NCBI GenBank assembly: GCA_903813345.2
Contig: CAIIXF020000007.1
Coordinates: 15,980,714 to 16,044,713, forward strand
Direction: 5' to 3'
DNA: 64,000 bases
From: Owenia fusiformis
Taxonomy: Eukaryota > Annelida > Polychaeta > Sabellida > Oweniidae
Made by a program: the position numbers and the translations under genes. Below, one piece after another: positions 45,701 to 56,910 of this stretch. The notes beneath the pieces were generated by a model. It had not been told where the DNA came from, searched no databases, and saw nothing but the letters and a program-made list of their open reading frames with translations. The first letter of the stretch is position 1; each line of letters opens with the position of its first letter.

Positions 45701-48604
45701 ATCTGAAATAATCCAATTTTAAGGATTGCAAAATTTTAGTTGATTATTAAAGCTCTTCAGTTAAAATTCAAATGATTTTCACACTAAATGCAAACATTCT
45801 TTAAACAAGTTCATGTTAGTTAAAAGTTACAACTGGATAGCTAATTTACCAGACAGTAATGGATATTTGTATTTGTTACACATTATCAAGAAAAGGCAAA
45901 GAAACGCGAAGTCAGACACTATGTTCACTTCAAACTCAAAGGTCATACACTTTCTCAAGATGTGCGCCTGGTGTCTATCATTTTTAAAAATCATTGAATT
46001 TTTATGACACAAAAGCATCTTTATTTATAAGTCAATGTTAAAGATCAAATGTCATCAAAAGATGAGTAAACTAGAAAAACAGCAACTCCTCACACAAGAG
46101 AAAATCCCACTGAACAAAGCCACAGATACACATACAGATCAGATGGCTTTGTTTTATCCCAAATGAAACTTAATTTGTTGGAATATTTTATCATGCCATC
46201 ATGCTTGTGGACAATGTTTGTGGACAAAAAGGTCAAATAATAGTTTAAGCCATGGCCAAGTGAAAGGTCAATATATGGGGTTGTAAATTGGGGTTCTTTG
46301 AGTTATACAAGGCCAAGGTCACAATTATTTATAAAATTCTTTGTTTTGCCATTTATTCAATATATCAGTAAAATGTTTTGAACGATTTGCTTCAATGATT
46401 GTTAATACACTGATCAATTCCTAACTTCATAAACTGAAACATATATAATATAATTAATATTTCATTACTACTATTATTAGATATCATCACAGAGGCAATT
46501 AAAATTAAATTATTTATACCTATGCCATCTTCAAATATTTTCTTATGCAATTTTTTCCAATAAGCCACTTAACCTGATGAATACAGAAAATCTACAATAC
46601 ACAGTTTTTCCATCTTGGGAGTAAAAGATAGGTATTGATATGGTGAACTGAATTCAACAATGTTTTTCTCTTAAACCAATTATTGAAAACATTCTGTAAA
46701 AAAAACACGGTCCTTTATGTATTGTTGACTGATTGACAACGATTTAATGTGAAAATTATTTACATATATTTTACATAACTGTATTTGTTAACATTTTTTG
46801 TTTTTAGTGCAATTGTTTTTTGTTCCTTTCTACCAATTCTTGAGAATGAAATAAAATGTCTTTCCGAACCTTGTTGGAACAAAATAGCATATATAATATT
46901 TTCTTAGACCTCTCAATATTACAGTTATACAAAGGAAAATTTGGTTGATTTAACAAAAAGGTATTCAACAAAATCCCCCAAAATAGATAAAAATTAAGAT
47001 AACCTTTTATTTCATTAACAAGACACTTTTTTTAAATCAACCAAACTTTCCTTTGAACAATTACAATATTGAGAGACCGAAGCATGTTGTGTTTATGCCA
47101 TTTTGTTTCAAATTATATTGTTACCAATCAGAAGATGACCTTTAAATTGACAATGTGTAAAATTTTCAGAATTTTTTGATGACTGGCTTGAGAGAAACAT
47201 GTGTTCAAAAAGTTCACCATATCGATATCCCTCCTTTTGAAGCAAAACTAGCTTCCCATTGTTAAATTGTCAACAGGCCCATACCTACATTCAGGCAAGC
47301 AAGGCAGTTGACTCAATCATCATTTTTCATTTTTCATTTTTTTTAAATCCTTGTTCTCACAAATTTGCCAATTTACCCGATTAATTGGAAAGATTTGATA
47401 TTTTAAGTAGGCCTACATGGGCCTGATCATGTCGTAATTAACCATGTTTCAAACTTTGATAATCACAAATAAAGTTATATAAAATCGAATATCTTTTGGA
47501 AAATGGTTGAAATGTATATCGTTTTCATTACTAAAGGTCACTGCAGGCAGAATCATTAGAACTAAATCCTGGATTACTAGTCTGGAAGGGAATGACCTTC
47601 AAATTTCAAAATACACAAGTCCAGTTTTCAGAAAGTTAATGAAAGGGCCTTTAAAGTTATGCATAGTTATAATCATTACTTCAATCTGAAAGGAATAAAG
47701 TTTTGCAAGTTTTGCTTCAAGCATCAGCAGTATACCACTTAATTTCAACAAATACCATTGAATAACCTTTGAATTAAAATGTTCACTTAGAAATGACCAC
47801 AAATGACTAAAGTTTCACAAAAATAAATGTCATTTTGTTTAAATGTAATATTTTTCTTTTAATCTGTCAGGCAATACACTGACCTTTTACAATTTACTTC
47901 ATATTTAAGATATATGTGCATCCATGATGTGTATGTTTATGTGTCATACATCATATATTCAGTCAAACCTCACCGACCTTTATCCCTTAAATAGGGAAAA
48001 TGTAGGCATCTCTCCAAATGATGTATCTTAGTATTTTGCTTTTATAATACCATAACTTCTAGTGGGCTACATACGATAATTAAAATTACTAAATTCCCTT
48101 CTTTTTAAAGATCTGTGTCACCCAATGCATGTTCTTTTACAGAGCTTAGATAATGATTGCATAACTAATTGATAAGTTAGAACTTATCTATCTTTGTTTA
48201 TTTGTATTGCTTGTTATTTCAATTCTTGTACTGGTAAAAGATAAATAAATAAAGTAATTTCTTGATATATATTTTTTAATGAAATATTTTACGTGGGACA
48301 TTATGAGATAAACAGTTTTAGACCAATAATAATTATAAAATAATTTAATTTGTTTTTTGTTGAAAATATTTTTTTCTAAAGGCTAATCAATATTCCACAT
48401 TTAGGAGCAACATTCTACTAATGTATAACTTCATTGTTATTCTAATCAACCTTCCTTTTAGACATTTAAATTTTAATTAAAAAATTTCTATTTCTGACTT
48501 ATTTATATTATATATTTTAATCTTTAAATTAAAATATTAATTGTAAAACTTTACTTACCTCCATTAACCACACCGACCAGCAGTGTAAGGATAATCACTT
48601 TCAT
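42762..48604 (-). CDS. Secreted CAP/SCP-domain N-terminus, copy 2 (exons 1-4)
   Basis: Exons 48604-48559 (signal peptide [15 protein letters not shown]), 44236-44002, 43272-43203 and 42912-42762. Lengths of 46, 235, 70 and 151 bp are identical to copy 1. CAP landmarks are the same: [25 protein letters not shown]. Exon 2 differs from copy 1 at only about 3 of 235 bases by eye, exon 4 at about 11 of 151, ending in VLPLKP instead of VPPTKP. The final donor is phase 1 (ACCAA|GTGAGT), so translation must continue; the IPT exon at 40087-40013 fits in frame. Introns are largely unlike copy 1. It is secreted or extracellular because of the signal peptide; if fused, it would be the distal domain of a membrane receptor. 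Confidence 0.87.
44237..48558 (-). other. CAP copy 2 intron 1
   Basis: 4.3 kb against 7.1 kb in copy 1. Apart from some bases beside the splice sites the two introns do not align. It contains an 11-G run at about 45065 and the dispersed repeat at 46645. Confidence 0.6.
46645..47105 (+). repeat. Dispersed repeat, copy 2 of pair
   Basis: Matches 38985-39375 (same strand) with additional sequence and small indels. It sits in a different intron of the CAP gene, so it is a transposed rather than duplicated copy. Confidence 0.75.
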
Positions 48605-48794
48605 CTTTCTTTTAGTTGTTTCACCCAACTTGGGTTGTCTTAAAACATCTTTCCTAACTTCTAATTCAGTTACCTAAGTTGTAAGTCTATATAGTTTGTG
48701 GCATTAAAGTTATGTATTGTTTGTACTGGGTACATTAACAATTCAGCAGATTATCCAATGAGTGTTCTTGGATTGACAATCATTAAACCACGTG
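48605..48794 (-). promoter_or_regulatory. Promoter and 5' leader of the CAP gene copy 2
   Basis: Minus strand: CACGTG at 48794-48789, ATTGG at 48759-48755 within TCAATCCAAGAACACTCATT, a TATATAG-type box near 48694-48688, then the leader AACAACTAAAAGAAAG directly before ATG. These match copy 1 in order and spacing, while sequence between the blocks differs. A shared basal promoter with CCAAT and E-box input is likely. Confidence 0.68.
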
Positions 48795-49003
48795 ATTTTC
48801 CAAGCCCTGAAAACAAATCCTTTATTCTAAAGAAAATCATGGATTAGGACTATTAAAGGGCCTATAAGTCAAAGATAATGGTGTTACTATTGTACAATTT
48901 AAAATTAATCTGAAAAGACGTCACCAGTTACTAAACATGTTTAAAAATATGTGCATGTCTCAATTTTTTTAAATATCAAAACATGCTCAAATTTTATAGT
49001 ATA

Positions 49004-50072
49004 CGAGGGGTGATCCAAAAGTCTTGGACGCCTCGCTCTAACTTTGCTATTTTCTAATATAATTACATGAAACTTTCCGATAATAAAGATCAACATCTTA
49101 ACAACTTTGTGTACAAGTTTCACCAGAAAATAATATATTTTAGCTACTTTTTAAAATATTTTTAAATACCGGGTCCCTGCCACCCGGAACGGTATTTAAA
49201 TATAGCAAATCACGTCACAACTGTTAATATGGCAAATGCTTTAGGTGCAGGTGCACAGCCTAATATAAAGTCATGATATGAGAGAATTTCCGATTTTCAA
49301 TCCGATTGTCATCTGCCATCATCATCTTCACATATTAAGACATACTTTTCTAATATTTTAAACGAATTTGAACACATTTTTCGTACCGCTTTACCAATGA
49401 ATGGAAGACATTTATGAAACTGCCATTGCTTAAGTGATACAAATGCTGCTGGAGTACCACTCTAAACCTTATCCAATGAGTAAAAACATTTTCTTCCAAC
49501 CCTCCTTTTCAACTTGGAGAAAAGGAAGAAAATCACACGGAGCCATATCTAGACTGCAACGTGCATATGGTAGCTGCTCAAGGTCAATAATAGTGAGAAT
49601 ATCTTTGTGGTATTCTTTGTTCCACTTTGATTTCTTTCATGTTCTGCATTTCAGCAGCCATCTTGGAGCACAAATGATACCAGAATTAGGGTTGCCTGTC
49701 TGATGTGATTTTCTTTGAATATGTGACATTATAATTAAAACACATTTAATTGTTTGCCAAGTAACAAAGGAAGTAAACTAACATGGTTTAACATTCAAAA
49801 TTCAAAGAATGATAGTGGTCAAGATTTGCGAAACAAGTCAAATGGCGGCAACATTTAAGGCTGAAAGTTGCCATGTGTGAATACCGTTCCGGGTGGCAGG
49901 GTCCCTATATTAAAAACTATCTAGAATACTACATAAAATATATCATTTCTCCATGAAATTAATACACAAAGTAGTTAAGTTGCTGGTCTTTATTATTGGA
50001 AAGTTTAAAGTAATTTTATCAAAAACCAACAAGATTAGAGCAGGGCGTCCAAGACTTTTGGATCACCCCTCG
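49004..50072. mobile_element. Mariner-like MITE flanked by TA, about 1.07 kb, with a nested element
   Basis: Terminal inverted repeats CGAGGGGTGATCCAAAAGTC and GACTTTTGGATCACCCCTCG with long inner similarity (about 140 bases). TA on both sides (49002-49003, 50073-50074) is the Tc1/mariner target. CGAGGGGTG-type ends are known from mariner elements. No transposase frame: the interior is taken by another element (49171-49905). Confidence 0.85.
49171..49905. mobile_element. Nested element with 26-bp perfect TIRs
   Basis: GGGTCCCTGCCACCCGGAAC then GGTATT at 49171-49196, and its exact reverse complement at 49880-49905. It lies wholly inside the mariner-like MITE, between its arms, so it inserted later. 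Family unknown. The 89-codon frame inside has no recognisable domain. Confidence 0.78.
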
Positions 50073-50319
50073 TAAAAGATAATATATCTGTGTATTTAGA
50101 AAACATAGTCAAGCAAACATAGCAGCTTATGTTATGATAAACACCTTAGATTATTATTAAACTGTACTTAACTCTACAATAGATTTACTCTGATTTTTTT
50201 CATTTCAATGAATACTTGAAAAACACTCATCTTTTAAACGTACCTTGTTTGACCTGTATGGGAGTCTCTAATTTAACATCAATCATTTCCACCAATGTTA
50301 ATATCCATAGACTGTAACA

Positions 50320-50460
50320 AGGCATTAACATGCAAAATGTCACCAACTGCCTTTTTTACAGATACCGAACACCAACCACCGAACACCACAAAAAAAGTTG
50401 GAGACCATAACAATATGACACCACTTTTGATGGTGACATAAAATAACAAATAGCAAATTG
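50320..50460. repeat. Dispersed repeat related to 41395-41500
   Basis: AAGGCATTAACATGCAAAAT, GTCACCAACTGCC and CACTTTTGATGGTGAC parallel the other copy. Degenerate. Confidence 0.5.
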
Positions 50461-51544
50461 TTACAAAATGTTACAAGTCCACATATTTGTTGCCATGGTA
50501 AAAAATATAGGCAGAAATGTGTCGGAACTCATATGTTTGAAGACATTTGAAGTCATTTAATACAGCATTTAAGTTATTGGAAGTTGTGACAAATGTTACA
50601 GTTTTTTGTTACAGATGCTGAACACCGGACATAAAGGAAATTGTTCAGATTTGAGAAATAATTACGTAATCAAGGACTTTTAATGCTTAGTAATTTTGGG
50701 TCTAACCTTTTTGAATCAATATTATGAGGATATACTATGTAACGCTCATATCAACTAAATCAACATATCCCCAATAATAAACTTTCACAAGCTCTGCAAA
50801 GGATGATGTCATCTGTGAAGTCATCTTTGTATGTAAATATATGACTGACATCAAATGTAAAGGGTGATGCCAACATCAATCCATTGTAAAACTTTTTGAT
50901 TAAATAAATCTAGACAATGATGACATCTATGACATGAGTTCACTCCATCTCTGACATCACTCAATAAATTGTTAAAATGTACACAGATATAACAACCTAA
51001 CCTGTTAACTATATTAGTGTACTGTAGATAACAGTACAGCAGAATCTGCTTTTTGAATTACTAAAATTTAGGGATATGTAATTTAAATTCTTATTTAATC
51101 AAAATAATTTGGACTGTGTAATTTCTTTTATAGTGTTCATAGTTTTCATCTTGCAAATACTATATCTAGTATACTAACCTGTTTTTAAAATCTGTTCACA
51201 TTGAGAGTTATTCATTAATTAAAACATGTCATTAGAAGATCAACAAGTGATTAACAAGACACATACAAAAGTGTAACCATTTCTTAGAGATGACAAACAC
51301 AGAACCTGAATGTTGATTACACAAAATGATGGCTTTTACACTAAACTTCATACAACATGAAACTGAAAAATGCTTTTGTATGCATTCTCTTTTAAAGGTT
51401 TTAATGTAATATAAAGGACATGTGTAAAATATGGGTACTTAAAAATTAATTAGAACAACAATGCAAAATCCTTCCTGGTCAAATGCTTCATTTTCATAAT
51501 TTTAAAGTAACATTAAAATAAGTTAATAAATTAATTCCCATTAA

Positions 51545-51830
51545 CCTCTTGAATCCCAGGCTCTAAAATCTGTTGAAACCAGAGATTTTTTCATTTTTGC
51601 CACCTTTTGACATTATACGACATACCTTTAGAACTTCAGATGCTCAATTTAGTAAAATTAGACAGCAGAGATCATTTCTACACATTTTAAAACAATTTTT
51701 GTGTAAATTGGATGAAAATTGTTCAAATAAGAGCAATTTAAGTGAAAATTTTTTACATTTCTTGTCACTCTGGGTTTCAAAGTCATTTCTGGGGTGACAA
51801 GAAATCTCGTCACTCCAGGTAGTCAAGAGG
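51545..51830. mobile_element. piggyBac-like MITE (286 bp) flanked by TTAA
   Basis: TTAA at 51541-51544 and 51831-51834, the piggyBac target site. Terminal inverted repeats CCTCTTGA / TCAAGAGG. A second inner palindrome (GTGACAAGAAATCTCGTCAC) lies near the right end. The open frames on both strands inside are not genes. Confidence 0.78.
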
Positions 51831-52487
51831 TTAAACAGACAAATTAAGTTTTAATATTCAAGGCTTATCAATATCGATATACCTACAGTGTATACTTCCA
51901 ACAATCTTATATACAGCAAAACAGTGAACAAACGCAAAAATATTTAATATTTTCCATTGTTTCTACAAGCATTTATTGGTATTTATACTACACGTCCAAT
52001 TCTACCCAATACTGCCCTATACTGTACATATACTCATTGGATTATTATGACATCAAAAATAGATCACATATAAACAACCATCTTTGTCCTGATTGGAACA
52101 TTTCTGAAGATCTGATATACAGGTAGTTCTATTCCATTTAATATAAACTAGGAATAAAAATCTAAGTATACATTTGAATGAAAATTCAAAATCTCAAAAT
52201 CAAAACCCTATGAAAGATATATAATGAAAGAAGTTTAGCCTTTTAATAATCATTGCAGAATATATTTTAGAGATCCCATTTTTTGACAAATAATACCCAT
52301 ACAACATCAAAAAACAAATTCCAGTTTTTAAGCAGATATATACAGCACAATAAAAACTGTGTAAAATATGGCACCATTGGAAAGCTAGAAAGATTTCAAA
52401 CATCCATTCATATGATCTCTAGAAAGGCTATTGTTCAATCAAGAATCAAAGATGGTCTTATTTACATACATGCAAACACTTTACATA

Positions 52488-52615
52488 TGAACATGTACAG
52501 TGGTTCATATACAACATGTACAGTGGTGCATATACAACATGTACAGTGGTGCATATACAACATGTACAGTGGTACATATGAACATGTACAGTGGTACATA
52601 TGAACATGTACAGTG
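52488..52615 (+). repeat. Minisatellite, about 5.5 copies of a 22-23 bp unit
   Basis: Unit AACATGTACAGTGGTGCATA + TAC, with variants ending ACATATG. ACATGTACA is itself near-palindromic. Lies about 4.3 kb downstream of the ROR stop codon. Confidence 0.88.
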
Positions 52616-55600
52616 GTGGCATCTTGAAGTTGATCAGTTACAGGTTATCATATACTTGTCTACTTCATAATATAATCATACTAAAATAATACTGTACATC
52701 ATTTTCATTAACTTGAAATTATTCACACATAAAATGCGAAATGTCCCCTGCCTTATTACTTAGTATATAATGTATGAATTTCTAGGGCAGAATGAGCGGC
52801 AAAGACAATAGCTATGGAAGTGTCAGAATCAGAACTAATCCAAATCAGGAGCTGGAGTTATTGCGAGTGCTGGGTTCTTCATTAAGCCACATTGAAGGAG
52901 AACTTCTGGTAGAAATTAATCAGGAAGGAACTCTATTTCACTTCATCATTTTAGCTTGCATTAAAGCGCTCAATTCATTAAATAAAATAAATGTAATTAA
53001 ACATTAGTGGAAAGAAAATTATTTTGTTAGATTGGGGATCGGAAAAATAAAAGCAGTAAACAATTTGCATAATGTAAAATGGAGTCCTCCTGTTATATTT
53101 GCCATGCAAACACAGATGTAGACATTGGCACAGCTAACTGCTTTCATCTACCAATAATGAGTAAATTGGATAGGATGAGAACACAAGCAAACGTGTGGTG
53201 TGCACCATACAAGAAGTCAATACAACAAATTAAACTGCCATTGGATGAACTTCAAATAAAGCTAGTGCTGAGTTAGTTCATAAAACAAATACAATATCAT
53301 TACCAAATTAATAATGAGATAAATGCTCTTTCTACAAAGATGGATAAATTTACTTCTTGTATAGTAAAAAAAGGTAACTATCAAAAACATGCAATTTGGG
53401 TCAGCATCTACTAGATTGCTAGTACCCAAGTTGAGTGTTGGCTAAAGCAAGTACATTTACATACAGCATTCATCTTCAAAAACAGAAGACAAAAGAGTGA
53501 ATTATACTAGATTAACCTAAAATATTAGGACTATATAAATAGAAATAGTACAGGGTGGATCTAAATAACTGTCCAAACATTTTTCGAATCACTATAAGTA
53601 CCTTGACAGTGATCGTAAATAATATATTATTATAAACAACATATATTTCTCTTTTTGTTAGGAATTCTAATGGTTAATACCATTTATTATACATGCTCCA
53701 TAACATGAATTAAGCTTTAATGCCAAAAATGTGGACAGTTTCTAGTCTCACCCTTTAAGTGCTAAGAATATATTCCAAGACTGATGCGTTCAGTTCATGA
53801 CTTGGATGTGAAAAATTACCAACTTGTATAGGTGATTGAAAATGATTGAAATACAATTCATTTTAAAGATAATGAAGAGCCATCTTTATCACTAATCACA
53901 AGTACCATACAGAGTACATGGAGAAAATATGAGACCTTACAGTGAAGCAGGCCAATTCAACTAATTCAATATACAAGGGTTGCAAAGGGTATTAAGCAAA
54001 ATGCGTTACTGAAGATGAACAAAATGGCCATACTCTATATACATGTAGTTATGGATGAGTATGAAGCATTACTGAAAATGAACATAGATATCCCATGTTG
54101 TATGGTACAAGGATTTTTCTGATTGGTCATATAAAATCTAGCAATAAACTAATAAATAATTTAAATTACCAACAAAGATAGCTGATTGAGGAACTGCTAC
54201 ATAGGCTAATCTGAAAATATGACCTTTAAATAGAAATTCCCCTTCCCATGATCTGTTAGTCTATGAATATATCTTTCTCAACAAATACCATGAACAATTA
54301 AATTCATTCTTCAAATCTGTCAAGTCAATATTGCTAAGAGTCAGTTATATACAGCAGCTAACTGAGCCTACACCCAGAATGAAGCAAGGAACAAAAGTTT
54401 GTTGAAAAATATAAAATTGCTCTCCGTCATGAAAGATGCAACTTCTTGTAAACAGCTTCACGTAATGCATAACAAATTATTTCAAATGCCAAATCTTTAA
54501 AGTATTTGGCTTTTTATGAGAAGTATAAAGGACAGCTTTCATAAATGACCATATGTTCCCAATTTATAGAAAATTTAAAAATAAATGAAATAAAACATGC
54601 CATAAAAGGAAATATATGGAAATCCAAACCCAATCTTTTCAATATAAAATCGTATTTGACAAGTCCTGTATTTTATTGCACCTTGCATGAAACATCAGCC
54701 GCCAAAACCATTGGCCAGGATTATCATGTAAACTTAACTTGGCATTATTTCCTTCTTGATTTTCGAAACAAAACAGGGCCATTGTCAGTAACATTACACA
54801 CACAGGACACATATCACCTTATGGAGAACACCACAAAAATGCAAAAATACAATGACTTGTGAGGAAATTAGTAATTATCCTGGTATAATTGTTTATACTT
54901 TTTCTTCAACATACTCCCTTTATCAGTATCATTGTTCCCTAAGGCCAAGAAGCATAGTTGTGTTTCTGATTGTTTTTGGGGCAGATGACTTAAGCAGGTA
55001 CCTGTTAAATTAGCACAGTATAGCAGAGATATTTTGAACATGCTTATTCAGACATTTCAGAAACAACACACCATTGCTATGACGATACCATATCAATCCA
55101 TCCGAAAGCTAGGTCAGATATTCAACATAACAAAACAAAAATTAAACAAAATACAGCTGGAGAACACTTAGATCAGTGTGCAGGTAATAAAAAAAAAACT
55201 GGTGACCAGAAACAAGTATATTTTTTCTTGGCCCTAAGTCTTCATATTCCTACTCATCTTACACCTGACATATGTACAAGATTAATGCTTTTGTATCATA
55301 CCAAACTCCTAAATCTTGGTCTTAGAACTGCTCAATCAGAGGGTCAACTCATTCATATCAAAACATTCAAATCTGTCCTTACAATACATGCAGAACATCC
55401 AATATCATAATATCTTAATTAGCATGTTGCTAAAACTTCCATGATTAATTCAATTAATATCGTACAGCCAATTTTACATATATAAAAATAGATATGGACA
55501 GCTCAGAGAGTTGCATCCTCACTCTCTGTTTATGCATACATTATTATTATACTAGCCTAAAATCACAACCAAGTACAACATTTCCTGGATCTGACATTTA

Positions 55601-56910
55601 AGGCATTCCAATATTCAACATTTCACATTCTGTATATCCGCTAGTATTATATTCTGCTACTGCTATAATGTTAATTAAAAATTGACTATTCTATTTTCAA
55701 ATAGCCAATATCTAACCATCCATCTAGTGCACCTAATATTAAATGTTGTTGATCTAAAGTAGCATATTGGCCAATTAACGAGAATGAGGTCTTGCAGGGT
55801 GAATCACAGAATAATATACACAATTTACCACTTGATTCATTGCATACTATATCATAGAATTCAAGATAACTCTAAAATTGAGTTATCCAAAAATTTGCAC
55901 TGTTGTGGTACATGAAGTAAATAGAAACAAATAATTTAATATACACCAGGAAATGCTGTATCTTGGTTTTAGATGGAATACATCCATCAGTCTACACCTT
56001 GTACAAGTTAGAAAGAAGCTGTTTTTGTCATATGTGATAATTGCATGAGCTTCATGTTTTATACAAAACTACCATCTCAATACATACTGGGCACTGAGCT
56101 AGGTGATAATCATCAAATTATTGCATTCATTTAAGCCCTATGTATAAGGTACATCAGATATTGCAATAATATGGAACCATGAATGTAAAGTTAGATGAGA
56201 CTAGCTGACATATAGATTGGGTACCTATGGTTACTTATATCTCTTTTCATGGTGCAACAATAAGCACTCACCCATGTAAGATAATTTCTTGTGAATTTTA
56301 CTCTTTACCAGCTGATTATTTCAGATGTCTAGTTAAATAACCATAACCATGACAACTGTAATTAAGTTTTGACCAGTAGGCCTAGACACACCAAGTCGGT
56401 GAATTAATTAAGTTATACTGCGAAATAATCTTAGCAGGTTGGGGCACAATTGCCATTATTCACCAAATCAGACCCTTGGCAAGAGGAATCCTGACCCATA
56501 CCAGCCTGAATCTGTCCACCTCTATACATTAAGAGAACGTTTGGCAATTAAATCATGCTAGCTTTAAACAAATGGTAGGTTCATGCAATATAATAATCAC
56601 AAACATAATTTTTGTATACATAAAATTTATACATTGCCTAGCTTCATTCCCGCTATAATACACCATGCACAATGTTGTAACAGTTGTTACTAGTTAGAAT
56701 TGCCATTCTGCCCGTAGGGCCACTCTGTACAATATAGTACAAGACTTAAATGTAGAGCACAATGCATTGAATCACAAAATACTCCTGGTCTTTGTACATA
56801 TAACATATAAAAATAGAAGACTGTCCATGAGCAGACATTCTGACGCCCACCAGACATTCTGACACCCAGCTGACATCCCAAATGCCCAGATAAGACACCC
56901 GCCATTAGTC
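52616..56910 (-). other. ROR 3' flank; possible long 3' UTR
   Basis: No gene. Frames at 52792-53007 and 54545-54862 show no domain. ROR-family transcripts often have long 3' UTRs, but I cannot place the poly(A) site. Confidence 0.4.

Noticed and set aside
49434-49703. 89-codon frame as a transposase fragment
   Set aside because: No DDE/D motif or helix-turn-helix that I can recognise; it lies in the nested non-autonomous element.
52792-53007. 71-codon frame beginning MSGKDNSYGS
   Set aside because: Looks mildly protein-like, but it has no homology I recognise and no exon signals that would join it to a neighbour.
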